From the NCBI GenBank assembly GCA_947247005.1, contig OX365962.1, positions 4,933,201 through 4,997,200 on the forward strand: a DNA stretch of 64,000 bases, given 5' to 3'. Below, piece after piece: positions 12,272 through 23,189 of this stretch (its first letter is position 1; each line of letters starts with the position of its first letter). The translations under genes and the position numbers were made by a program. Source of the DNA: Spisula solida. Taxonomy: Eukaryota; Mollusca; Bivalvia; Venerida; Mactridae. The notes beneath the pieces were generated by a model, which was not told the DNA's origin, ran no database searches, and saw only the letters and a program-made list of their open reading frames with translations.

Positions 12272-12528
12272 TTATGCCCCCTGTTGAAGCCTTGTCCATA
12301 AATAAGTCTAAGTCCAAAATTAGGTCAAGGTGAAGGTCAAAATGGGGTCAGGTGATACAGGTGTGTGGAGAGTGTTCATATACAACATCCATGCAAGTTT
12401 GGAAGCTTTGTAGCAAGCCATAATGATGCTAGAAGAAACGGTCAATTTGGGTTAACCAGGACGGACGGACGGACGGACGGACAGGTGAATCACTATTTGC
12501 CTCCCGATCTATCGATACGGGGGCATAA
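12272..12528. mobile_element. MITE with TTATGCCCCC ends
   Basis: TTATGCCCCC at 12272-12281 and its complement at 12519-12528 bound 257 bp. The interior carries AGGTCAAGGTGAAGGTCAAA and a (GGAC)n run, a widespread style of short repeat in bivalve genomes (family knowledge). No ORF. Confidence 0.65.
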
Positions 12529-12652
12529 AAATGAAAACAACTAAAACCTGTATAAATAGAATACATTAAATTTGTGACAAATAATTCTTATTATCACTCA
12601 ATTTTAAAAGAAACTAATTCTTTGCATGATTTTGACATAAACTTTCATTTAA

Positions 12653-13093
12653 AACAAGAGATTTTTGTAAAACATGTATGCCCTCATGGCAGGCCAATAG
12701 TCAGAAATGGTGAAGGTCGCAGTGACCTTGACCTTTGACCTAATATATAGGGGTCATCTTCTTTGCTGACCAACCTCCATGTAAAGTTTGAAGATCCTAG
12801 GTCAAAGTGTTCTGGAGTTATTGAACGGAAACTATTTTATACGACCGACAGACAGACAGAATGCCAGACATGTGCAAAGCAATATACCCCCTCATCAAAG
12901 ATCAGGCCTAGACACTAACTATTTTGGCCACTGGTCCAACAGGGCAAAAGCGCCAAATTTGTAAATAGGACAGTTACTAGTCCTCCAGAATTTTCACTGG
13001 TCTCGGACCAGCGGACCGGTCCTTCTGGATTTTCACTGGTCTCAGACCAGCGGACCAGTGTTAGTGTCGATCCCTGAAGATGGGGGGGCATAA
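12653..13093. mobile_element. Related MITE, interrupted
   Basis: A TATGCCCTC-type start near 12678 and a GGGGGGGCATA end (13082-13092) resemble the neighbouring MITE. The interior has GACCTTGACCTTTGACC and a (GACA)n run. It is split by the hairpin element at 12903-13076, and would be about 270 bp without it. Confidence 0.6.
12903..13076. mobile_element. Nested hairpin MITE, 174 bp
   Basis: The left end CAGGCCTAGACACTAAC and the inverted right end CAGGGATCGACACTAAC form TIRs. AAGAT lies on both sides. Inside is a duplicated motif, TTTTCACTGGTCTC(G/A)GACC. CAGGG-type ends suggest a hAT-derived MITE (inference). Confidence 0.65.
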
Positions 13094-13339
13094 TCATAAT
13101 TAATCATAATAAAGTCATTTTAAATAACCATGTCTAATAGGGGAAGGACGTTACATGATTTGTTTTTCATCATTAAAAAATGTCATTTGATTTAATAATA
13201 TCATTTTTTTGCTGTTTCTACAATAAGACTGATAATAAGCATAAATTAATGCCAGTTGAAGATATTTTGTTGTTGTTTTTTAGTAAATACAGAGGGGGGA
13301 CGGACGTTACAGATTTCCAAACAAATTTTGAACCACAAA

Positions 13340-15022
13340 CAGGGCTCTACAAATTTTTTCAAAATAGAGTTGTCCAGGACTACTGACAATGGCAAAATAG
13401 AGTTGTCCGAATTATAAGTTCAGTTGTCCCAATTAAAACAAACAAATGTCTGTCAAGTTAATAGTACTCCCATTAATTACTTTCAACGTACTTCCATTAC
13501 TCTAGGGTTTTGTCTTGGGTAGTCCTATAAGTCAAGGCATTTCAGAAAGCCCCACGCTCATGTCAATGTAGTATTTCCTATGTTGACGGTAGAAAAGTTT
13601 ATTCTGATGCTGCAAGTGTCCACTGAACAGTGCTCACATTGTACTTCACATAGTCTGTTTGACTTAGATATACTGTTTTAATAAACACCCATCTGTCCAT
13701 CAACATTATTATTTGCAATATAGTACAACACTCAAGCAGTATAATAAGTCAAGAAAAGAACTTTCAGATGGCAATGAAAGGAAAACAATGTTGTAGTTTG
13801 ATGCAATCAAATACTTTAGAAATGATTCTTCAACATGTTGCATTATAGTATTATATAGCAGATGACATGGTAAACAGCAAGATGAAAAGTGCAATTTAAG
13901 ATTATGTGACATGCTAACATTCTTAATTTCTTGCAAGTAGTCAATAATATATGAATAATAATTAACCAAAAACGAACTTATCCGAAAATGTGCATGTATC
14001 CGAAAATGTGCAACTCGTACGTCTCTTTTGTCGTCGTTTTTCTGACCATTTATGATTTGTGCGTCGAAACTCCTACAGATAGTTTGAATACCATAAAATG
14101 TGATGAATTTCAAAGGAAATTGCCACGCCGATCTTGTCAACATCGATACAGTGCAATGACACTGAAAATTTCGAATGTTCGGCGATTCTATGTCCGCGAG
14201 TTTGACAATTATGAAAGATAAGCAAGTTATTCTCTGCAACGGTGCATAAACCATATTGTATCGATCGGTCAAATTTAATACCCGCATATATCGAATCCTT
14301 TACACCAAATAAAATTTGCATCCGGCTCATCAAAGACGCCGCGCTAGTCACCGCGTCCCGCCTTTGAAGTCGGGAGATCTTAGAACTGCGCGCCGGTTAC
14401 ATCAGCAACCTTGAGTGAGATTTTCGCGTGCTAAATATCAATTGTCTGCTATACGAACTTGCAAATTAAATAAAGTTTGTTTGATTGCTGTGATGTTTTC
14501 ATAGTGGAATTATTATATACGGATTATAGATCTACGTGTATTACAGGTATTTGATGCGTTTCGATTCTCGTTCTGTCCTCACTAATCCCGTGTCTGTTCA
14601 CATGATTTGTGACATATCTTTATTAATTACTCGTCAATATCGTTCACGTGCGCGGTTGCATATTTGATCCAATCAAATTAGAGAGGCGGAGCTTAGCCGA
14701 TAGAATGTAGATGTCGTTTGTTTACCAGAGCGTGGACCTCCCGTGACGCTTGATTACAGCTAATTGACACGGATTAACTGACTCGCGTATATTGTTTATT
14801 TCGATGTCCGGAAGGCTAATATACGCTTGGGGTCATAAATTTTGGTATACAGAGTCAAATCTCGGACGTAGGTATTGATTATACGAACTTTTGGTCAGTT
14901 GTCCGATATTGCTGTCAATTTAAATAAGACTTGTCCGGGACTAAATTTTTGCTCACTATCAGTTGTCCGAAGTCGATTTAGAGTTGTCCCGGACGTCAGA
15001 CTATAGGATTTGTAGAGCCCTG
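13340..15022. mobile_element. hAT-like element with perfect 8-bp TSD
   Basis: The termini CAGGGCTCTACAAAT are inverted at the two ends, and ACCACAAA flanks both (13332-13339 and 15023-15030). TTGTCC words are clustered subterminally on both sides. An 8-bp duplication and CAGGG ends fit the hAT superfamily. A 192-codon minus-strand frame (14287 to 13709) has no transposase or BED-type zinc-finger signature and is probably chance. The segment near 14340-14760 is richer in CpG than its surroundings and could be captured host DNA. Confidence 0.75.
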
Positions 15023-15030
15023 ACCACAAA

Positions 15031-16620
15031 ATATGTGATTTCAAAATTACTGTTCTTTTGACTTACCAGAAGTTTTTATTTATTTAAATCAATGATTATT
15101 CCCAGATCAAACTATGAAACAAATATAAACTCTTTTATTTTTTCCCCAAATGAAGTACTCTCTCAAAATGGACCTGTGTACACGAGTACCTTTTTACTAA
15201 AAATGATGTAGAACAATAATAAATTTACCAAAATCTATGGTTTATACCTCATTGGAAAGAGAATAAATTTGTCTGTGCAGGGAAGTTAATATAAAGTGTA
15301 CATTTAGTAATATACAAAACACAGTTCATGTAAAAATGTGATGCTAATTCATTACATGCAAAAATGGCCATTTTTCGCATGTTCTTAAGGGCCTGATACT
15401 AAATTCTGAAGATGTGACATAGAACGAAAACCATAGAAACATCTGTAATACCCTTTGATGCAATAAATACAGAAAATAGTTTGAAAAAAAACTAAAAGGG
15501 AAAACAATTATGACCTTGTACACCTGTTTTTCTTTAATTTGCCCAATAGATGCACTTTTTGATCGGTAAATTATGTATGGTATATTACGGCATTTGACCT
15601 ATCATACAGCGCCACCTGGCAGGAAAACATCGTACACCATGAGTTATAAATACCAAGAGACATATTTTTGCATAAATAGGAAGTAAAAACCCTGTTCTGA
15701 ACCTTTACCATAAAGGCATAATAATTTTCTAAATTTGAAAAATGGTTGAAAACGACTGTCAGGTAATACCTGCTGTACGTCGTTGAAAAACGCGTAATAA
15801 GTGCCCCTGTTTGGGCCCCTAAATTTTGATGTTCTAGTGAGATCATTTTTTGGGAATTCTATTTTTAGAAAGGCCTTGAACCCAGGTATGTGTCAACACA
15901 AATAATTCTGACTAATAATCAATTTTTAACTTCACAGGAAGCTTTTAGTACCATTTCTGTCCGGTAATACCTCGCATGCCAGTACACTGACACTTGGTGT
16001 CGCTGACTCTCCTAAATAATCGCCACCACCTAGTCCCAACAGAGACCAAACGTATCATTTCATTACATTACGTTAGGTCTCACTGGGTCGCAAGTACATG
16101 TATGTAGCACTTTGCGACACGATTCTTTGTCGCTGTTTGGTGACCGATTATGAGCCCTCAAAAGCAATACAAAGTAAAGGCACACCACACATGGCTTCAT
16201 TAATGTCTTTTCTATCATTGAAAACGACTGATTGCAAGAACGCTAACCTCATTGATACATAAATTATTCCTGTTTCATTTCACTACTGAAATGTCATTAT
16301 TTACGCCATTGAAGCCGTGGAACAGAGCCGATGTATTCCGAAAGCTGTTGTTGACATTTGTAAGAATTTTGATTGGACGAAAAGTGGCTATAACTAAAAC
16401 CCAGTATCCGGACTAAAAATAGGGCTACATTAAAGTCGGTCAAGAACGACTACTCCGTACCAAATAATTATTTCGTCTAAGACGAATTTGTCAACTGTAG
16501 GTAACTTTCGTTTTTAAAACGGAAGTGAATCGCGACAGAAGTCAGACAAACATTTCATCTTATATTGGTTGTGTAAAGGTGTGTTTAACGCTGTTTTTTT
16601 GTACTTAATGATTGAAATAA
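15031..16620. other. Noncoding; one unrecognised short frame
   Basis: No gene or repeat boundary could be supported. A 91-codon minus-strand frame (15846 to 15571) has no recognisable domain and lacks neighbours that would support it. Confidence 0.4.
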
Positions 16621-16623
16621 GCT

Positions 16624-16683
16624 TTACAGTTTGGCAGTGGCTAGCCGTCCGGCGCCGGACGACTAGCCACTGCCTTACAGTTT
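16624..16683. repeat. 42-bp near-perfect palindrome with 9-bp flanking repeats
   Basis: 16633-16674 is a palindrome centred at GGC|GCC with one mismatched pair; each arm begins GGCAGTGGCTAG. TTACAGTTT directly repeats on both sides (16624-16632 and 16675-16683), like a target duplication. A related GGACTAGCCAC word occurs again near 16816. It looks like a minimal, end-only insertion. Confidence 0.85.
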
Positions 16684-17357
16684 ACTGCGGTCGATTCAAC
16701 TGTTTAATCCCGAATAAATCGTTCATTTCGGAAATAAAATTTTGCTAAAGACAGCTAAGTTCAAAACTCTGAGACTCTTTAGTACTGTGGAACGTACGTA
16801 GAGTCTTATTTATGGGACTAGCCACCACCCAGATACTGGTTACGAACTAAATTGAGTACAAATCTAAATCAACATTTCGCTCTGTTCTGGTCAAAATAAA
16901 AAAGGAGCAATTAAAAATACACAGGTATGCAATTCTAAATAAAAAAGTTAAGCATGCACCTTAAATGTAAACAGTGTAATAGTACCATATGCATGAAATT
17001 AATCTTGTCAATGATAACTTTTTTCGCAACGACGACTCTAAGACTCTTCAATGTGAAGGCGAAGATTGGATAGCGATAAAGGTCGTTTTCCGGAATGGAC
17101 CGGTAATGGTCATACACCACTAAAATTATATTTCAATAGTTTGACTTAGCGAGAAGTATCACAAAGACGCTCAAGGTGCATCCCAAATCTAATGGTCCGA
17201 TATTGCACGATTTAAGCCAAACGCTCGCTTAAATCCCTTTCTTCGTCGTACGACGCTTGCGAATCTACGTCGAAATGTACCGACTTGCGTCTGGGAAGGG
17301 TTATTTTGTGGAGCAGTCACATTGAAACGTTCATGATAACCAAAATGATGAATTAAG
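16684..17357. other. Flank and likely 5' UTR of the following LINE
   Basis: No ORF or repeat. LINE 5' UTRs of this type usually carry an internal promoter, but none is recognisable and the element's 5' boundary could not be located. Confidence 0.4.
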
Positions 17358-18692
17358 ATGAGAAGGAGCAAGCGGATTTCGAGCAAGTCTAAGTTGTTGA
17401 AATACAGAGATTCTGACACTAATGAAATTATAAACAAAGGTTCAAAAACTCTAAGTGAAGAGATTTCGGATGAACACAAATCGGAAAAAATAATTTCTGA
17501 TTCTTCTGTCTCTACAGTCCCTAAGACGACTACAAATACCAGGCCTACAGTGAAACCGATACTCGTCGACAACGTGCAAAATATCATATGTGCAGGCTGT
17601 ATGCAAAAGGACCCTCCCCAGCCCCAACATCCCGAGAACTATTTCATTAGATGTCAATTCTGCCTTGATCACTGGCACTTAGAATGTGCTTCGTTGAATA
17701 AAGAAAGTGCAAAATCTATTACGACCGGTAACATTCAATATCCGTGTGTTAGGTGCATCCTAAAAATGTCTCCGTGGTTGAGAGAGAAGCTGGAACTAAC
17801 TGAAAATTTAACAAAACATATAAGAATTGTTAATAACAAAACCAACCCTCGCGCCTCAGTACCTGATACAACACCAGTACAGAACCAGTGTAAAATACCT
17901 AATTTGAACCAGAATTTCCACGCAACATCATCTGACTTGGACCAGAAGACACATACTGGAAAACCTTCACCAACACAAAACAAGACCTTAGAAACACCTA
18001 CAGATAATATTGTTATAATTGACAACATTGAAAACCCCAAAGACTTCCAAAACAGCAGACACATAAAGAAAGAAATCGCAAAAAGTGAAGGAGTTAGTGT
18101 AAAATTTGCATACCCTTTATCACGTGGAGGGGTAGCAGTACATACTACTAGTAATAAGGACAAAGAAACTCTACTGAACAAGTGGTGTAGAGAATCCTTC
18201 GGAGGAAAAGCACACGCCCATTGTAACACCCCAGAAGCTAAGTGCGTCTTTAAAAACGTCGCAACAAGCTTATCAGAAGACGATTTGCAGACCATCATTC
18301 ATCAAGTTACTGGAATACAAACTAAGTGCAGAAGACTAAGATACAGGGATACCAATAAACCATTATATATTGTGATTGTGCAGTGCTTGTCATTCAAGGA
18401 TCTAGAAAATTTGTTCAAAACAACAATAGTCTTAGAAGGACGAAGAATTAGTATACATCCATACAAGAGCAAAAGAAATATTCCTACCAGGTGTTACAAC
18501 TGCCAGAAATTTGGTCACATAGCAAAAACGTGCATTAATACAGCAAAGTGTGAAAGGTGTGCTGGGGACCATTCTACAGGCACATGTAATAGAGATCTAC
18601 TTTGCATCAACTGTTCCGGAAAACACACAGCAGGACATACACAGTGTCCAACATATGTTTCACTGAAATTCCGTCTGCAAAACAGAAATTAG
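17358..18692 (+). CDS. LINE ORF1: PHD finger and zinc-knuckle protein
   Basis: 444 residues, open throughout. The N-terminal ~70 residues are basic and polar. A PHD-type C4HC3 finger follows: Cys78, Cys81, Cys99, Cys102, His107, Cys110, Cys130 and Cys133. Residues of about 230-375 form the conserved domain that precedes zinc knuckles in Gag-like ORF1 proteins. Three knuckles close the protein: Cys379/382-His387-Cys392 (CX2CX4HX4C), then variants at 398-410 and 416-430. The family binds element RNA to form the ribonucleoprotein needed for target-primed reverse transcription; the PHD finger may contact chromatin (inference). The start at 17358 is the first Met of the frame. ORF2 begins 136 nt downstream. 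Confidence 0.9.
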   Translation: MRRSKRISSKSKLLKYRDSDTNEIINKGSKTLSEEISDEHKSEKIISDSSVSTVPKTTTNTRPTVKPILVDNVQNIICAGCMQKDPPQPQHPENYFIRCQFCLDHWHLECASLNKESAKSITTGNIQYPCVRCILKMSPWLREKLELTENLTKHIRIVNNKTNPRASVPDTTPVQNQCKIPNLNQNFHATSSDLDQKTHTGKPSPTQNKTLETPTDNIVIIDNIENPKDFQNSRHIKKEIAKSEGVSVKFAYPLSRGGVAVHTTSNKDKETLLNKWCRESFGGKAHAHCNTPEAKCVFKNVATSLSEDDLQTIIHQVTGIQTKCRRLRYRDTNKPLYIVIVQCLSFKDLENLFKTTIVLEGRRISIHPYKSKRNIPTRCYNCQKFGHIAKTCINTAKCERCAGDHSTGTCNRDLLCINCSGKHTAGHTQCPTYVSLKFRLQNRN

Positions 18693-18828
18693 ACCAAACA
18701 CATATCATTATTTCTTATAAACATCATCGTTCATATTTGAGTTTGTGTTAACAGTGAGACTATCTTGACGTGTAGTTCAACTAATCGAACTGGTTATTTG
18801 AAGAAGATACTGATCGGAAAAAGGAACT

Positions 18829-21800
18829 ATGAAATTCGCATATGCTAATGTAAGATCTATTAACACATCATTTAATCACATTGAATCAGCCATAAAAAAC
18901 CAGAATATAAAACTTTTAGCACTGTCAGAAATCTGGCATCCTGGATGTGATATTAAAGATAGTATAAAAAGAAGATGGCAATGGATAGCTAGTGAAAGGC
19001 AACAACAACAAGGAGGAGGTGTGGCTTTGATGATTGACAAAAAAATCAAAATATTTGAAAGGAAAGATCTAAATTCAAGTAATGTTGAAGCTGTATGGTG
19101 CGAAGTTTATTTACCAGAGGGTCACTTTTTGGTATCTTCAATATATATTCCTCCAGGAAATGAAACAATGATGACAGAACTTTTCAAAGTCATAGACAAT
19201 GTGAGTAATCAGAATTTGCCAATTCTACTACTAGGTGACTTCAATGCACATCATCAATATTGGAAAGATAAAAGCAACAACAAGCTTGGAATTCTATTAC
19301 ACAGCTACCTACAAACGAGAAATTTGTTAGTTTTGAACAACAGTACTCCAACGAGAAAAGATAACATCATTGACCTAACTATCACAAGCCCTGAAGTTGC
19401 AGGAAAAATCAGCAAATGGACAGTTCAACAAGAAATATATCTAAACACTGACCACAGTCTGATAACATTTGAATTTGGAGCGAAAGAAACTTGGGGAGTA
19501 CTAGAAAAATGGGATTTTGATAAAGCTGATTGGAAAAGACTGAGTGAAACATTGGATAATATGCTGAATGACTGGTCGCTGATGTGTAGGAATGAATCAG
19601 ATATAAACATTGTGTACGCAGAATTGGTGAAAATTATACTAGACAGTGCAGCTGAAGCTATTCCAAAAAAAAAAATCTGCCCTCACAGCAAAGGGTACTG
19701 GACAGATCAACTTAAACTGCTTTGTGGGCAATTTAAGGAGGCAAAGAAAAAATTTCAAAAAAGATCAGACCCAACCAATGAAGCCATACTACTAGATATC
19801 AAAAACAAATTCATACAAGAACTCGAACTAGCTAAGCAAACATACCTAAACAATATAGTAAAAAAATTAGATATCAGCAAACCTGACAAATTCTGGAAAT
19901 CGGTAAACAAGACCAGGAATTCAGACACTCGTGGAATAGTACAACCAATAGTTAAAGATGACGGCTCTCTAGCAATAACAGACCAAGACATCTTCAAAGA
20001 AATTAAGAAAAGGTATGGAAAGGACACCTTGGATGTTAAAGATAAACTTCCTAGTTGGTACGAGGAAGTAGAGAAAGAAGTGATTCGTACAGAAGCCCTA
20101 GAGAAAGAGAGAATGTCCCAAAGGAGTTACAATGAGAAGTGTGAATTTGAAGAAGGTGAGATATCATTACCAGAGGTAATGGCTGCAGTGAAAGCCATCG
20201 ACATTCATAGTGCTCCTAGCCCAGAAGAGGAAGTTTATGGAGCCATGCTGAAACATGGGGGTGATAAACTGCACAAATGTCTTCTAGATTTATTCCAAAG
20301 ATGCTGGAAATATGGTGAACTACCACTTAGTTTCAAAACAGATCCAAAAGTGTTGCTACCAAAACCAGGTAAATCGGACTATCACATAAGCAAATCATAA
20401 AGACCCATCACCCTTGAAAGTGTCATAGGCAAACTTCTAGAAAGAATAGTAAAAAATAGATTAACATGGAGACTAGAAGTGGAAAATGGAATTTCTGAAT
20501 ACCAATACGCCTACAGGAAAAACAAGTCAAGTACTCAAGCAGTTCTCCGGGTTGTTCAGAACTTACAAGAGGCCCTAAACACAAACGACAATGCTGTGCT
20601 GACCGTTATGGATTATGAGTCGTGTTTTGAAAGAGTATGGAGAGCAGGAGTCTTAAAGAAAGCGACTGAGCATAATGTTAGAGGCAGAATGTGGACATAC
20701 CTTAAAGAATATCTCACAGATAGGAGGTACTGCATTAAGGTTAATGACTACACATCCCCTTTTTTCACATCCAAAGTAGGAATTCCACAAGGGTCCGTTC
20801 TAAGCCCCTTACTCTGCAACCTTTATACCAATGACAGCATGAAAGATATCTCTGGAAACCATGCAGAATATGCAGATGATGCAAGTATATGGAACAGGGA
20901 CACATCAATGGATAAGGCTGTGGAAAAGATGAACAAGGACCTGGACCAAATGAACACATGGTGCAGTAAATGGAACATGTCTGTAGCTCCGGAAAAACCA
21001 ATGTGATGATAATAACAAAAAGCAACAACATTACAGTCTGTCCCCCAATCTTGAAGTATGGTAATGAGGTGTTAAAAATTGTGAAGAGCATGAAGTTACT
21101 CGGTATCACCATAGACGATAAACTGAAATTCGAAGAACACTTAAATGAGAAAAGTGCGGCAGGGTTTCGAGCGTTGAGCTGCCTAGACAACTTCATCATC
21201 CAGAATAGAGGCTGCTCACAATCCACATACATGAAACTGTACAGATCCCTGGTATTACCCATCATGGATTATGGTGCTTCCGTGCTTGTCTCGGTCACAG
21301 ACAAAATGGCTAAGAAATTTGACCAGATTCAAAGAAGTGCTATGCTCAAAGCCAGTGGATGTCTACAAAGCACAAGCACCGACTATCTAGAAATACTCAC
21401 CAACACAGAACCATTCCACTTGCACATGAGATTAAGACAAGCACAGGACACAGTCAGAATACTGCAAAAATCAAACAAGGACCCTTTAAAAATGGAATTG
21501 AACAACTGGATAAAAGGAGACATAAAGCATACTGGAAAACCAACAACCTTCTCACTACTAATCAGCAGGTTCAATGAATTCAAAGACAATTTGCAAATTG
21601 AAAACATAGCTACAGAGTTTGAATACAGTAAAAAAACAATGGGACTTTCAAGGAAAAAAGAATACATAAGCTTTAAAGGGTTTAATGAAGAAAAAAACAT
21701 CCAAGTGACAAACATCAAAGAAATACTGTCAACATGTATAAGCAATGAGGTGTTACTTTTCACAGATGGATCTACACTACAGAATCCTGGCCCAACCGGA

Positions 21801-22682
21801 GCAGGAGCAGCTGTGTACCTGGAAGGCTATAACTCTACACCAGTTCTTTTGAAACAGGGGGTGTCCAAATGTAGTAATAACTTCGCTGGAGAAGTGGTTG
21901 GAATAGAGTTAGCTCTAGACTTCATCAACAAGTTAGACACGATAACAAACAGAAAAGTTCATATCTTCTCAGACTGCCAATCAGCAATAACCACAGTATT
22001 CAACAATGAAATTCCAAAAGCCAGAATAGAAAATGTCATCAATATCAAAGAAATAGCGGCATCACTTGAAGCAAAAAATAATACAATCACCATACATTGG
22101 GTACCAGGCCACAAGGACATTCAAGGAAATGAACTGGCAGACAGACAGGCGAAGGCTGCAGCCCATGAAATGAGCTCTGCGGAGGAAACGGAAACAACAG
22201 AAAAAAAAGACGCATCAGAAATAACTAAAAGCATGAAAACTCAAATTATAAAAAAATGGAGCACAAGTTATTCAAACTCAGAAAAAACAGGCATGCTTCA
22301 AGAGATATACAAAGAACCTGGCTCAAGGAATTGCTGTGGCGAAAATAATAGGCCTACATTCAGCATTATCAATCAATTGATCAGTGGGAAAACGAAGTTA
22401 AAGGACCACTGGAGCAAAATCATGAACAATAATGATAACCTATGTGACACTTGCAAGGTACCAGAAACAGTAAACCACTACATATACGAATGTGCAAGAT
22501 TTGCGGTAGAAAGAGACCTCCTAGAGCGTACAGTAGAGGGGTTACTGTACGGACAGCAGTTAACGTGCGGGGTTTTATCCCTATCCGTATTGGTTGGAGA
22601 GATCGACGACATTACGGACGAGGCAAGGAACGAACTCATCGGTGCTACGAGTCAATACTTAACAAGCACCAACCGACTGTAA
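18829..22682 (+). pseudogene. LINE ORF2: endonuclease-RT-RNase H, one stop, one frameshift
   Basis: The start is supported by an in-frame TGA at 18811. Residues 1 to about 225 are an AP-endonuclease-like domain with SEIW, GDFNAHH and DHSLITF motifs. The reverse transcriptase follows: GIPQGSVLSPLL and the catalytic YADD at 20869-20880. RNase H (about 21757-22170) shows TDGS, GE, SDCQSA and GNELAD. A CCHC knuckle (CDTC...H...C) lies at 22443-22493. Two lesions break it: an in-frame TAA at 20398-20400, just before the conserved RPITL of the RT, and loss of one A in the run at 20993-20997, which shifts the rest by one. The palm motif reads CFERVW, with Glu where most LINEs have Asp. The protein would nick target DNA and copy the element RNA. 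Confidence 0.9.
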
Positions 22683-23080
22683 AGAGAAACCGAAGTACCA
22701 AGAGCTGAAGCACAAAGAGAGAGGACAAAGAGAATATTACCGAAGTACAGTGAGAACATTTCGCTACGGCAATAGCGTAATAGAACTACAACAACAACAA
22801 TGATGGTCGCACGACATAATAATTGACGCACGACGGCCTTACGATGAACAGTTGTCGTACGATCGACGTACGTCCGACGCACGATAATAGCATTGCCAAA
22901 CTATTAGCTGGTTTAAAAAATAAGTTTCAGCAGCTGGATATAATTAATCAAAACGTCGAACAAACTCTTAATTTTAAATAATATTTTTTTTTGCAAATAG
23001 GAACTTGCTAAATGCTAGCGTTAAACTGAACTACATGTATGCATAATCAATAAGGATGCATTTTGTGGTCAGCTGGTGTC
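22683..23080. other. LINE 3' UTR/flank and spacer
   Basis: After the ORF2 stop comes a (ACA)-rich run (22783-22800), then DNA rich in CGCACGACG and GTCGTACGATCGACGTACG-type palindromic words (22806-22890). No gene. Confidence 0.5.
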
Positions 23081-23189
23081 AATACCTTCTTGAATACCTT
23101 CTTGGATGTTGGGGATCTTCTAATAAACCCTTTAAGGTTTTGTCTTCCCCCTCAATTTCTTCGTTAAAAATTGTCGCCGGTTTTGTTTG

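Larger units (their letters stand above)
12065..13312. mobile_element. TIR element carrying nested MITEs
   Basis: TGTAACGTCCGTCCCC (about 12089-12104) is inverted at about 13296-13312. Diverged extra copies lie at 12065-12082 and 13140-13156, so both ends have repeated subterminal motifs. The interior holds two MITEs and one further nested hairpin. No transposase seen. The exact outer ends are uncertain. Confidence 0.5.
17358..22682 (+). mobile_element. I-group-like LINE, two ORFs, nearly intact
   Basis: Two non-overlapping reading frames 136 nt apart give the classical non-LTR layout: ORF1 nucleic-acid-binding protein, then ORF2 with endonuclease, reverse transcriptase, RNase H and a C-terminal zinc knuckle. 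An RNase H after the RT places it with I/Nimb-like groups rather than CR1 or L2. Coding coordinates are given; UTRs extend beyond on both sides. Only two disabling lesions were found, both in ORF2, so the insertion is young relative to its neighbours. A (ACA)n-like run at about 22783-22800 may mark the 3' terminus. Confidence 0.9.

Noticed and set aside
13709..14287. 192-codon minus-strand frame
   Set aside because: No recognisable domain, compositionally like random AT-rich sequence, and lies within a nonautonomous hAT-like element.
20398..21000. Programmed stop readthrough or frameshifting in LINE ORF2
   Set aside because: The stop falls inside the conserved RT core and the shift is one missing base in an A-run. 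Ordinary mutation or a sequencing error explains both better than a programmed signal.
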